This document shows, in pieces, positions 53,966-62,529 of a stretch of 64,000 bases of DNA. The position numbers and the translations under genes were made by a program. The DNA is from Virgibacillus ihumii (GTDB taxonomy: Bacteria; Bacillota; Bacilli; Bacillales; Amphibacillaceae). The notes under the pieces were generated by a model. The model made no database searches and was not told the DNA's origin. It saw only the letters and a list, made by a program, of their open reading frames with translations. How positions within the stretch are numbered: position 1 is the stretch's first letter; the number at the start of each line of letters is the position of its first letter. The DNA lies in NCBI RefSeq assembly GCF_902726655.1, contig NZ_CACVAN010000001.1, positions 1,922,001 to 1,986,000 of the forward strand. Direction: 5' to 3'.

Positions 53966-54716
53966 CTGTGTTAAGTGATATGTTAAAAAATTTTTCTAAA
54001 ATATCTTCCTTGTTATTCGCTTCTTTTCTTGATTTGAATGACCCTTTTGTAGTCGTTAATATATTATCTGAAAGCGTAATTCGGCCATTTTCGGTAGCAA
54101 TAGTTGTAATAAGATTTTGGGTGAACGGTGAATCAGGTGAAGTTTGGTTATAGTTACACATAGATGTAAAATCTATTAATTTATTTTCCTCTATGTCAAA
54201 ACAATAAAGATTAGTCCATAGTCCTTCTCTATTCTTTTGTAAAAGGTAAGGACCCAATTCGTTTTGTTCATTATATATCACGCGGTACTTGCCACTAACG
54301 TCGTTTATTGATTTTCCTGTAATCGGTAAAGGATGTCGAACTGAATCACCAAAACCAACATCAACTAAATAAGACTGATCCAATTCAACCAATATCGCTG
54401 CGTGACTGTTTGCTAGTGCCCATATTCCGTTTTTCTGATGTACAGTCCCGCTAATCAAATGGGCTTGGTACCCCAATTGTTGTAGCAACCATATGAACAA
54501 GCCGTTTAATTCATAACAAAAGCCTCCACGGTAATGGTTCACGATTTTATCAAAAAACTTCTCTCTATTTAAGGTAATCGGTACCTGATTAATGACATCT
54601 AAATTTTCAAAAGGCACATGAAGCATATGCTGCATTTGCAGGTAGGCCAGATATGGCAAGTCTGCATCGACACGTTTTTCCGCATGAAAGCGATCTAAAT
54701 AAGCATCTGCATCCAT
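53955..54716 (-). CDS. nat: Arylamine N-acetyltransferase
   Basis: 253 residues with the NAT catalytic triad: Cys67 in RGGFCYE, His105 in NSHAAI and Asp119 in VDVGFGD. NATs transfer acetyl from acetyl-CoA to arylamines and hydrazines. Embedded between HAAO and ACMSD genes of an anthranilate-type pathway, whose intermediates (2-aminobenzaldehyde, anthranilate, 3-hydroxyanthranilate) are all arylamines; protective acetylation of a toxic intermediate is a reasonable guess. AGGTGAT precedes ATG 54716. Confidence 0.9.
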   Translation of the reverse strand: MDADAYLDRFHAEKRVDADLPYLAYLQMQHMLHVPFENLDVINQVPITLNREKFFDKIVNHYRGGFCYELNGLFIWLLQQLGYQAHLISGTVHQKNGIWALANSHAAILVELDQSYLVDVGFGDSVRHPLPITGKSINDVSGKYRVIYNEQNELGPYLLQKNREGLWTNLYCFDIEENKLIDFTSMCNYNQTSPDSPFTQNLITTIATENGRITLSDNILTTTKGSFKSRKEANNKEDILEKFFNISLNTDAK

Positions 54717-54810
54717 ATTAGATCACCTACCATGATAGTTATTATTAAACTTTTTGATCTTATTTCAAAAACAGATGCTTTTGAAAAGTTAATTCCAGAG
54801 GGATACAGGG

Positions 54811-54839
54811 AAATAAGGGTGAAAATCCCACCCTTATTT
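54811..54839. other. Stem-loop overlapping the HAAO stop codon
   Basis: Perfect 11-bp arms AAATAAGGGTG (54811-54821) and CACCCTTATTT (54829-54839). It overlaps the stop codon at 54834-54836 and is not followed by a T-run on the minus strand, so it is more likely an mRNA-processing or stability element than a full terminator. A full terminator here would cut NAT and ACMSD from HAAO. Confidence 0.5.
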
Positions 54840-55382
54840 CCACTCTTCCGCTTCAGGTAATTTATGACCGCATTTATCACAAGTTTGAAGTTCTTCATTT
54901 GAATTAAATTCTTCGATAACTGCCTTCAATTGACTTACAATATCCGTGATTTCCATGGTTTTTTTATATAATTCATGGTTGCAATTATCACAATACCACA
55001 CGACACTTTCGGGTTTTCCCTCTCTTTTTTGTTCGATAACGATTCCATAGGAACCTGCAGTACGATGCGGAGAATGCGGAACCATTGCTGGAAGCATGAA
55101 CATTTCTCCCTCGCCAACAGTTACAATTTCACGTTCCCCTTGTTCATTTATACATTCCACATAACAGTTTCCCTTGATTTGGTGAAAGAATTCATCAGAA
55201 GGGCTAATATGGAAGTCGCGTCGCTTGTTAGGACCACCCACTAGCATCGGAATAAATTGTGAATCATCCCATAGCTGCATGTTATTAACAGGCGGTTGTA
55301 ACTTGTCCTTGTTTTCCTCAATTGCATATAGTAAGTTAAAAGCTCTTGAATTCAAATTAGTTTTTTCGGATTTTATACTCAT
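54834..55382 (-). CDS. 3-Hydroxyanthranilate 3,4-dioxygenase
   Basis: 182 residues, cupin. The Fe(II) ligands are predicted as His58, Glu64 and His103 (RRDFHISPSDEFFH, VPHSPHR) with substrate-binding Arg54 and Arg107 at the same spacings as in bacterial HAAO. The C-terminus keeps the bacterial rubredoxin-like metal site: Cys131, Cys134, Cys168, Cys171. It opens the ring of 3-hydroxyanthranilate to 2-amino-3-carboxymuconate 6-semialdehyde. AAGGAGG precedes ATG 55382. Lies between the HpaB2 gene and NAT. Confidence 0.93.
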   Translation of the reverse strand: MSIKSEKTNLNSRAFNLLYAIEENKDKLQPPVNNMQLWDDSQFIPMLVGGPNKRRDFHISPSDEFFHQIKGNCYVECINEQGEREIVTVGEGEMFMLPAMVPHSPHRTAGSYGIVIEQKREGKPESVVWYCDNCNHELYKKTMEITDIVSQLKAVIEEFNSNEELQTCDKCGHKLPEAEEWK

Positions 55383-55484
55383 TTGTAAGATTCCTCCTTA
55401 AATTTGTTAATTATTTTCAGTGAAGCATACAATCTGTAAAGCTCAATACAACCCGAACTTGTGGTCTAGTAATCAATTTTTGAT

Positions 55485-56969
55485 TCATACTGGATTCTCC
55501 GTAGATTGATCTTTAAAATTAATTGCCCCTTCTAGCGCCCTATCCACCATATTGAAAGAATTTTTACGTTTGTGGTTACTATAGAACATTCCCAATTTCC
55601 GAACAGGATCGCCTGAATAATAACGCTCATATTGCACTAATCTTTGGCCAAATGCTTCACCACTTAAATCCCAAGCTAATTTAAATAGACGTACTCGTTC
55701 CTCACCGGATATACCTGAACGTCCTCCATAATAACGGTCAATATCCTCTGATAATTCTGGGTTATCTAAATCCGCACCTGTCGGGGGTAAAATTAATCCA
55801 CTGGCTCCAATTGTTTGGATGACCTCAATAGCTCGGGGATATGCCTTTGGCAAAATACCACGGATTGTCTCCAATGGTATTGGATTTGGTACTGCCTCAC
55901 CATTTGGTCTTATATGATATTCCATTTCTGCTGTGCGTAATAGTGCCCTAATCGTTTCCACAGACTGAACCAGCTCACCCAATTGCGTTTGCACATTTAG
56001 AAACCCGTCTACACCGATTGCATCAGCTACTCTCGAAGCGACCTCTTGAGCAAACTTTAGTTTAACTAATCCTCTCGCAGCATTTTGATGAGTATTTTGA
56101 CTTAAACCAGTTTTGGAATAAAGCTGATTTGCTGCATCCACGTTATTATAGAGAAAGATGCGATCCCAAGGTACCAGAACATCGTTGAAGATAAGAACTG
56201 CATCATTTTCCTCGAATCTTGATGCTAAAGGATGATCAAATACTGGACGCTTTCCGTCTTGCATTGGTTCCCGACACATTAAACGCAACCCTGGAGTATC
56301 AATTGGAATTGCAAAAGATAACGCATATCTTTCATCTCCAGGTTTAAAACCAGGAAAGGAATAGATAATAACCTCATCCGTAACCGGTGCAAGGGTTGCG
56401 AGCATTTTTGCTCCACGCACAATAAGACCCTCAGAAGTTTCTTCAACAGCACCTAAATGTGTGAAAGTGTCTTTTTGTTCATGAGAAGACTTGCTCCGAT
56501 CCGTCTGTGGATTAATTAAAGCATGGGTTAAAAATAAATCATTATCACGAATATACCTATGATAGTTTTGAATATTTTCCGCCCATTGCGGATTATATTG
56601 GTTATAAAAATCCGGGCTGCTTGCCATAGAGGTTACGGTGACATTTAAGAAATCTGGTGTCCTTCCCATTAATCCAAAAGTTGCCTCTGCCCAGGTATCA
56701 TATAAATCTCTACGAGCCATTAGATCATCATAATTTTTTGGAACGATAAACGCATTGGATACCCTTTCACCGGTTTCCTCACAAACACTCGTAATTTTTT
56801 CTTTATACTTGGGGTCATGTTGCATATCATACAGCTTTGCAATTTCACGAATCGGCTGTTTAAAATTATCTTCATTAACTATATCCGTAACCTTCCTACC
56901 ATTCATCCACACTTCTGGCTGTCTGGATTTTAAGGCTCTAATATATTGTTCACCTGTTCGAATTCCCAT
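55485..56969 (-). CDS. HpaB-type FADH2-dependent monooxygenase, copy 2, probable anthranilate 3-monooxygenase
   Basis: 494 residues, paralogue of the protein at 42129-43610 along its full length ([85 protein letters not shown]). Preceded by a flavin reductase gene (27 bp) and followed by HAAO, so the obvious substrate is anthranilate, giving 3-hydroxyanthranilate. A two-component HpaB-like anthranilate 3-monooxygenase is known from Geobacillus thermodenitrificans (EC 1.14.14.8). GAGGAGGG precedes ATG 56969. Confidence 0.85.
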   Translation of the reverse strand: MGIRTGEQYIRALKSRQPEVWMNGRKVTDIVNEDNFKQPIREIAKLYDMQHDPKYKEKITSVCEETGERVSNAFIVPKNYDDLMARRDLYDTWAEATFGLMGRTPDFLNVTVTSMASSPDFYNQYNPQWAENIQNYHRYIRDNDLFLTHALINPQTDRSKSSHEQKDTFTHLGAVEETSEGLIVRGAKMLATLAPVTDEVIIYSFPGFKPGDERYALSFAIPIDTPGLRLMCREPMQDGKRPVFDHPLASRFEENDAVLIFNDVLVPWDRIFLYNNVDAANQLYSKTGLSQNTHQNAARGLVKLKFAQEVASRVADAIGVDGFLNVQTQLGELVQSVETIRALLRTAEMEYHIRPNGEAVPNPIPLETIRGILPKAYPRAIEVIQTIGASGLILPPTGADLDNPELSEDIDRYYGGRSGISGEERVRLFKLAWDLSGEAFGQRLVQYERYYSGDPVRKLGMFYSNHKRKNSFNMVDRALEGAINFKDQSTENPV

Positions 56970-56996
56970 TATTAATCCCTCCTCGTATAATCTAAT

Positions 56997-57470
56997 TCAA
57001 ATCTTTTCAAGTGCCTTTGTTTGCATAAATTTCCCTTGGAAGAATACTAAACCTTCCTTGTCTGTATGGATAAAGTCCTCGACTTTACCTATATACAAGA
57101 CGTGATCTCCACCGTCGTATTCTTTCCAGGGGGTACACTGAATGGTTGCCAAAGAATTCCTTAATTTGGGAACACCATTTGAATATTCCCATTCAATTTG
57201 CAAATTTTGTTGAGGTTTTCCCGCAAATTGACGGGCCAATGGCTCTTGTTTTGCCGATAAGATATTAATGACAAACGACCTGTTTTTTAAAGCCTTACAA
57301 GCATTAGCATTGCGGTCAATTGAGATCAGCACGAGCGCAGGATCCATAGAAACTGATGTGAAGGCGTTTACAGTAACACCATAATGAAGGTGATCTTCGC
57401 CCATCCATGTCACAACAGTTACCCCTGTTGCAAATTGACCTAAACAATTACGTAAATCACGTGCGGTCAT
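56997..57470 (-). CDS. Flavin reductase (HpaC-like), partner of the monooxygenase
   Basis: 157 residues of the flavin-reductase-like (FMN-binding split-barrel) family: GQFATGVTVVTW, GVTVNAFTSVSMDPALVLISI, RSFVINIL. Supplies FADH2 to the HpaB-type oxygenase encoded next. AAGGGGGTG lies 11 bases before ATG 57470. Upstream is a 31-bp palindrome and a -10 box (TATAAC, 57503-57508) without a good -35, as expected for an activated promoter. Confidence 0.88.
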   Translation of the reverse strand: MTARDLRNCLGQFATGVTVVTWMGEDHLHYGVTVNAFTSVSMDPALVLISIDRNANACKALKNRSFVINILSAKQEPLARQFAGKPQQNLQIEWEYSNGVPKLRNSLATIQCTPWKEYDGGDHVLYIGKVEDFIHTDKEGLVFFQGKFMQTKALEKI

Positions 57471-57534
57471 TTCGATAATGTCACCCCCTTGTTATTTATT
57501 GAGTTATACTACAGTAAATAGCAGCTCCATTCTA

Positions 57535-57565
57535 TTGCATTATTTCATATTATGAAATAATGCAA
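57535..57565. promoter_or_regulatory. 31-bp odd-centred palindrome upstream of the flavin reductase operon, candidate IclR site
   Basis: Arms TTGCATTATTTCATA (57535-57549) and TATGAAATAATGCAA (57551-57565) are exact complements around one base. The core TTTCATA-N-TATGAAA equals that at 49051-49073. A TATAAC -10 box lies at 57503-57508 and the nominal -35 position (57526-57531) ends 3 bp from the palindrome. Elsewhere in 57471-57788 I see no gene. Confidence 0.7.
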
Positions 57566-57788
57566 AGTTTTTTTGATAAACAACCTAATTATAATAGAAT
57601 ATAGTAGTAAACATTGAAAATTGACTGTTTTCGATTACACTTCTCTCCTGATTCTAAATAGGGTTTAAATCGTTTGGAACCAGCACCAAATTAGTATAGA
57701 GGATTGTATATTAGCGTTATTTACATTAAAATGTTGGTGAAACCCAAATATGATACCTAATCCTAATCAGAATTACTTGGAATATCCG

Positions 57789-58195
57789 CTAAGCTTTGCA
57801 TTCCCCACACTTCCCGTAAATTTCCGTTCTGTGATTACTTATTTTATAACCTGTCATTTGTTCAGCCAATGATTCCACCTCCCTTAAGGTAGGATAATTA
57901 AAATCTACTATTATGCCACATTCACTGCATATAATATGATAATGATCCGTAGTACCCCATCCAATCTACTAGGTATATTTACTTATGTTAATTTACGAAC
58001 AAGACCAATGTCTTTTAAAGAGTGCAAATTGTTATATACCGTTGCCAAACTCATATTAGGGAATTTATTCGCAATTGCTTCGTATATTTCCTCAGCTGTT
58101 GGGTGAAGTTTACTCCCGATTAATACATTATATCTAATGCTTGTCTTAAACGCTTCTTGGACATTGTCACTATCCCCCTCATTTTTCTGATTCAA
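57789..58195 (-). pseudogene. Fur/PerR-family regulator, disrupted
   Basis: Frame 1 (58195-57983) encodes the DNA-binding half: [40 protein letters not shown], then a TAA where the family has Tyr. After the stop, VNIPSRLD continues in frame; one base is then missing, and the adjoining frame carries on with TTDHYHIICSECG, VDFNYPTLREVE, TGYKISNHR and YGKCGECKA to TAG 57789. The DHYH, VDF and two CxxC motifs are the PerR/Fur metal sites, and His-Asp placement resembles PerR. Two independent lesions argue for a true pseudogene rather than one sequencing error. Confidence 0.8.
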
Positions 58196-58240
58196 AATAT
58201 TATTTTTCTTATAAACAGATTAATGTAAGTGCTAGTGGGA

Positions 58241-58285
58241 CAAATAAAGGTGGATGCGGATCTAGAAATCTTTATTACATCCACC
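58241..58285 (-). terminator. Probable terminator of the MFS transporter gene
   Basis: Minus strand arms GGTGGATG and CATCCACC (58278-58285, 58249-58256) with a 21-base loop, followed by TTTATTTG. Confidence 0.55.
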
Positions 58286-58343
58286 CTACCAATCAACTTG
58301 TCATAATTTAGAAAGATTTATTTTTTAGACCAGCTCTTTAAAT

Positions 58344-59705
58344 CTAAATTCCTCCTTTTTTATTTTTTGGAATACATAAAATTGACAACGCAGCAACAAT
58401 TCCCGCAAAAGCAAACACAAAGAAGTTTGTTGAGAGATCAAAATTCCATGACATAAATAATCCAATGAGAATAGGACCTAAAATAGCTCCTATCCTACCA
58501 AATCCAAGCGCCCATCCTATAGCTGTTGCTCGAATTTCTGCATCAAAGTATTTTGAAATATATGCATTTAAGATCAACGTTGTGCCGATTGTTCCAAATC
58601 CTGCAATTCCAACTAGACCATAAATAATCAGCATTGGTACTTTTACGCTTAGTAAAGCAATTGAAATACCCGCCAACAAATATGAAATAAAGATTACTTT
58701 TTTTGATCCCCATCGATCCGCTGCCACACCAGCTAAAATAGATCCCACAACCGCTGAAAAATTAAGCATTAAAAGAAACCCGAGACTTGAACCAAGTGCA
58801 TAACCTGCTTCCCTCATTATTTCGGGCAACCATGTTGTCAATCCATAAATCATAAATAATCCTAGAAAGAAAGTAATCCAGAAAAATACAGTTGCACGAA
58901 AATTATGTTTTGAAAAAAGTGTAGCTACTGTACTTGATTTATTTTCCCCTTGCTGCTTTTTATTCAATTGATTTTCCTCTACAGATTTAATGGAAATATT
59001 ATAACGGTTCGCAATTTGCTCAGCCTCCGAGTATCTACCTTTAGCTGTTAGAAAATCAATTGATTCGGGCAAAAATTTAATCATGAAAGGCACAACAAGG
59101 ATAGGTGTTGCACCAACAAAAAACATTAAACGCCAACCATATTCATCAAGAAAAAAGATTGAAATTAAGGCAGAGAATACACCCCCAAATGCATATCCTG
59201 AATACATCATTGCATAAATCAGTGATCTTCGCTTATTAGGGGAATATTCAATAGTTAGGGCAGAGGCCGTGGGAATGATACCACCGCATCCGATCCCTCC
59301 AATAAAACGGAATAAACTGAACCATTCAGGAGATGGTGCCATTGCAGAAAAAGCCATCATTATAGAAAAAAGGGTTAGACAAGCTATCATGATCTTTTTC
59401 CGGCCAAAAATATCGGTAATAGTCCCTACACATATTGCTCCGATTAACATCCCAATAAGGGCCATACTTCCAATAGAACCTGCCATCGCTGCAGATAATG
59501 ACCATTCTGGATATTCCAATAATGCTGGGAGGACAGCACCATAAATTGCTAGGTCATATCCTTCGGCAAACATGCCAAACCAACACATAGCTACAACAAA
59601 ATAAGTAATACCTGGAATTTTTTTAGTATCATTTATAGATTTTTTATGACGATTTGTTAGACTCTTTGAACGATGTGAATCCGTTAAATCAGAATTTTGA
59701 CTCAA
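58344..59705 (-). CDS. MFS transporter, aromatic acid:H+ symporter family (BenK/PcaK-like)
   Basis: 453 residues, 12 membrane helices. AAHS features: FAEGYDLAIYGAVLPALL in helix 1 (conserved Asp), GTITDIFGRKKIM in loop 2-3, FIGGIGCGGIIPTASALTIEYSP, AADRWGSKKV in loop 8-9. Imports aromatic acids with protons; anthranilate, isatinate or a related acid is likely here. Start set at TTG 59705 (LSQNSDLTDS), with AAAGGGG eight bases upstream; the upstream ATGs lack ribosome sites. Confidence 0.87.
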   Translation of the reverse strand: MSQNSDLTDSHRSKSLTNRHKKSINDTKKIPGITYFVVAMCWFGMFAEGYDLAIYGAVLPALLEYPEWSLSAAMAGSIGSMALIGMLIGAICVGTITDIFGRKKIMIACLTLFSIMMAFSAMAPSPEWFSLFRFIGGIGCGGIIPTASALTIEYSPNKRRSLIYAMMYSGYAFGGVFSALISIFFLDEYGWRLMFFVGATPILVVPFMIKFLPESIDFLTAKGRYSEAEQIANRYNISIKSVEENQLNKKQQGENKSSTVATLFSKHNFRATVFFWITFFLGLFMIYGLTTWLPEIMREAGYALGSSLGFLLMLNFSAVVGSILAGVAADRWGSKKVIFISYLLAGISIALLSVKVPMLIIYGLVGIAGFGTIGTTLILNAYISKYFDAEIRATAIGWALGFGRIGAILGPILIGLFMSWNFDLSTNFFVFAFAGIVAALSILCIPKNKKGGI

Positions 59706-60005
59706 GATAACATCCCCTTTGATAATTAAGTCTGTCATTCCTAGATATGACCATTGCACCAGTCGCAAATTTTCCGTATATTTTCTTAACTTTTTACATT
59801 TATGGACTATGGTCATTCCTGGATTTTACATTTCAAGTCATAATCGTATAATTCTACCTCACAAAAAGATTAAATATTCAATCTTTTCTCTTTACAACAT
59901 CATCCTTTATTTAAGGTGGAAATAGTTTCTCTTATGCAACTTACCATCACAGCAAAAAGTAACTGAATGAAATTAACCAAAACTCATTTCAGAGAGTAAC
60001 AGAAA

Positions 60006-60794
60006 CTACTTCTCAACCAGAGCAACCACCCGTACTGGGCTCCCGCTACCTTTTTCTATTTTTAGAGGATTTGCTATTAATATGGAACCCTTGGGCGGAA
60101 GCTTATCCAAATTCGTCAATGAAGCAAGACCATATTTATTTGCCCCATGCATAAAATGGTGACATGGGAACGGCGTTTCAAATGTTGCGGCAATACCCGC
60201 ATCCGTACCAACTGTTTCTACTCCCACTCCAAGGATATTCTTGTTTGCTAAAAATTTAGTAGCTTCTACTGTTATTCCCGGTGTGTGTGGCTGGCCATCT
60301 TCTCCAACATTGAAAAACTTCTTATGATCATCGTTATATTCAGCCCATCCAGTATAAATAAGAACCCAAGAGTGTCTGGAAATTTCGCCATGCTTCTCTT
60401 CGAACACTTCAATATCTGTAATGGTGAGGCAATAATCCGGATCTTTTTCGCACTTTTCCTTTATATCAATGACACAAGCTTCCCCAATCAGCTTTTTAAC
60501 AGGAATTTCATCGACATGTTGATGGTTCTTTCCGGATACCCAATGAACAGGAGCATCAAAATGTGTCCCGCAATGCTCTCCCATTGAAATATTATTCCAG
60601 TAGAAGAAAAGCCCGTTGTTGTCATATTTGGATATCTGATCCATCTCAAAACCATTTGTATCCACAAATGGATCCGGCAATGAGATTATGGGCGTATCTT
60701 CATTAAGCACTTGTGTTAAATCAATTACCTCAATCGAATGATCAATGATTTTATCCATTAAATTTACCAATGTGGTTGACTTTAGAGTTTCCAT
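60006..60794 (-). CDS. Cyclase-family metal hydrolase, probable isatin hydrolase
   Basis: 262 residues from ATG 60794 behind AAAGGGG. Cyclase/kynurenine-formamidase family with the metal-binding GEHCGTHFDAPVHW. Features I remember from isatin hydrolases rather than KynB: length over 250, FFYWNN before the metal motif, TPGITVEATKFL, GTDAG, FPCHHFMH, LTNLDKLPPKGSILIANPL and a KIEKGSGSPVRV ending. Isatin hydrolase opens isatin to isatinate. The neighbouring ThDP decarboxylase and aldehyde dehydrogenase would convert isatinate to anthranilate. Kynurenine formamidase is the main alternative. Confidence 0.78.
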   Translation of the reverse strand: METLKSTTLVNLMDKIIDHSIEVIDLTQVLNEDTPIISLPDPFVDTNGFEMDQISKYDNNGLFFYWNNISMGEHCGTHFDAPVHWVSGKNHQHVDEIPVKKLIGEACVIDIKEKCEKDPDYCLTITDIEVFEEKHGEISRHSWVLIYTGWAEYNDDHKKFFNVGEDGQPHTPGITVEATKFLANKNILGVGVETVGTDAGIAATFETPFPCHHFMHGANKYGLASLTNLDKLPPKGSILIANPLKIEKGSGSPVRVVALVEK

Positions 60795-60850
60795 GTTTAT
60801 ATCCCCTTTCATTTTAAATTAATAGCTAGGACCTTCCATTTAATTCAAAA

Positions 60851-60873
60851 TGAAATAAAACTATTATATTTCA
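60851..60873. promoter_or_regulatory. Inverted repeat upstream of the cyclase gene
   Basis: TGAAATA (60851-60857) and TATTTCA (60867-60873) with a 9-bp AT-rich spacer, 57 bp before the start codon. It shares GAAAT letters with the island palindromes, but the half-sites point the other way, so it is not the same motif. Confidence 0.3.
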
Positions 60874-60930
60874 ATTACTGAATTGGAAAGTACTAGCTAT
60901 TGGTTAGTTAATGTTAAATTTCCGTTGTAT

Positions 60931-62427
60931 TTACATGAAAGTACCGAACGGAGGCCTTTTATATGCAGCTGCTATCGTTTTCGACTGACTGTACGCATCG
61001 AGAGCTTCTTTACTATACTCCCTTCCTACCCCGCTGTTTTTATATCCGCCAAACGGAGCACCAGTCTGGAAATTAAAGTAGGAATTGATCCATACGCTAC
61101 CAGCATCGATTCTGTTAGCCAAAGTTAATCCCTTCTCTAAATCATCTGTCATAATTCCAGCTGCCAGACCGTATTCAACATCATTAGCAACTTTAACTAC
61201 TTCTTCTATATCACTCCAGCAAGTTACTGTAGCAGCTGGTCCAAAGATTTCTTCCTGTGCGATTCTCATATGCGGCTCTGCTTCAATAATAGTCGGTTCA
61301 ATAAAGTACCCATGTTCATGCCCGGGAACCGTTACGCGGTTACCTCCGTATAAAATTTTGGCACCTTCCTCCCTTGCGATGTCAAAATAATTCAATACGC
61401 GTTCTCCTTGCTTCTCATTAATAATGGACGCTAATCTTGTAGAACGATTGGTTGGTGGACCAATTTTTACCTGCTTTGCCCGTTCGATTAATTTTTCAAC
61501 ATATTCATCATAAATATCATCGTGTACAAGCAATCTTGTACCAAGGATGCAACTTTCCCCATTAAAAAATGTATATCCTAGCGTTGCGTTTTCCACTGCC
61601 GAATCGATATCCACGTCTGGAAATACGATGTGTGGCGCTTTACCGCCCAATTCCAACGTTACAGGAAGAATTCTATCTCCTGCAGTCCTTCCGACAAGTC
61701 GACCTACTCCTACACTTCCTGTAAACGCTAGCTTATCTATATCAGGATGATCAATCAGAGCCTGTCCTGCTTCTGGACCATAACCTGGGACCATATTGAC
61801 AACACCATTTGGAAGAATATCGGATATAAGTTTGCCAAACTCTATCACCGATAAACATGCATCTTCTGCTGGCTTCAACACAATCGTGTTTCCAGCTGCG
61901 AGTGCCGGGGCAAGTTTAAATGCAGTCATGATCATCGGTACGTTCCAAGGGATAATTTGAGCGCAAACTCCAAGTGGTTCTTTCTTTGTAATCAGATAAC
62001 CATTTTCAACTGGTCGTGATTCACCTTCATAATGCGTGAGAATTGCACCCGCAAAATAACGGAACTGATTAATGGCAAGCTGGTAATCTAAATCAAATTC
62101 ATGAAGTGCTCTACCTGTATCCATGCATTCGATCAATTTTAAACGATCTTGATTTTCTTCCAACACATCAGCAATTTTATTCATTAATATTGATCGTTCT
62201 TCAATTGAGGTATCTGCCCATTTTGGAAACGCTTCTCCTGCTGCTTTTACCGCCCTGTCCACATCTTCTTTCCCTCCACGACCAATTTGAGAAAGCACCT
62301 TTCCCGTTGCCGCATTCACAGCATCGATATAACCATCAGCTGCCTCTACAATCTCACCGTTGATAAGTGGACCATATTTCGTATCAAACTTTACATCAGA
62401 TGGGCTCATTTGACCTGTAGCTTCCAT
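60931..62427 (-). CDS. Aldehyde dehydrogenase, possible 2-aminobenzaldehyde dehydrogenase
   Basis: 498 residues, NAD(P)+-dependent ALDH: IIPWNVPMIM, FTGSVGVGRLVG, catalytic Glu in LELGGKAPHIVF, catalytic Cys in FFNGESCILG, PFGGYKNSGVGREYS near the end. It differs from the other ALDH in the window. Placed between a ThDP-dependent decarboxylase and the cyclase gene, it would naturally oxidise the aldehyde made by the decarboxylase. If that is 2-aminobenzaldehyde, the product is anthranilate. GAGGAGGG precedes ATG 62427. Confidence 0.85.
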   Translation of the reverse strand: MEATGQMSPSDVKFDTKYGPLINGEIVEAADGYIDAVNAATGKVLSQIGRGGKEDVDRAVKAAGEAFPKWADTSIEERSILMNKIADVLEENQDRLKLIECMDTGRALHEFDLDYQLAINQFRYFAGAILTHYEGESRPVENGYLITKKEPLGVCAQIIPWNVPMIMTAFKLAPALAAGNTIVLKPAEDACLSVIEFGKLISDILPNGVVNMVPGYGPEAGQALIDHPDIDKLAFTGSVGVGRLVGRTAGDRILPVTLELGGKAPHIVFPDVDIDSAVENATLGYTFFNGESCILGTRLLVHDDIYDEYVEKLIERAKQVKIGPPTNRSTRLASIINEKQGERVLNYFDIAREEGAKILYGGNRVTVPGHEHGYFIEPTIIEAEPHMRIAQEEIFGPAATVTCWSDIEEVVKVANDVEYGLAAGIMTDDLEKGLTLANRIDAGSVWINSYFNFQTGAPFGGYKNSGVGREYSKEALDAYSQSKTIAAAYKRPPFGTFM

Positions 62428-62529
62428 CTTAAATCCCTCCTCTCATAATATTAGTAGACCCAATCATCACATTCACAAGACAGCCTAAATTAATTGAGAG
62501 CATCACCGCCTTCTTTATAATGGAACTTT

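Noticed and set aside
54695..54898. Open frame of 67 codons spanning the NAT-HAAO gap
   Set aside because: Its start lies inside HAAO in another frame without a ribosome site, and the peptide is low-complexity Ile/Ser/Lys typical of AT-rich chance frames.
57983..58195. Genuine 70-residue Fur-like small protein
   Set aside because: The missing C-terminal half is present immediately downstream in the adjoining frame, so this is a disrupted full-length gene.
60851..60873. Third copy of the TTTCATA-N-TATGAAA operator upstream of the cyclase gene
   Set aside because: The half-sites there are TGAAATA and TATTTCA in the opposite arrangement with a 9-bp spacer, so it is not the same motif; kept only as a weak inverted repeat.
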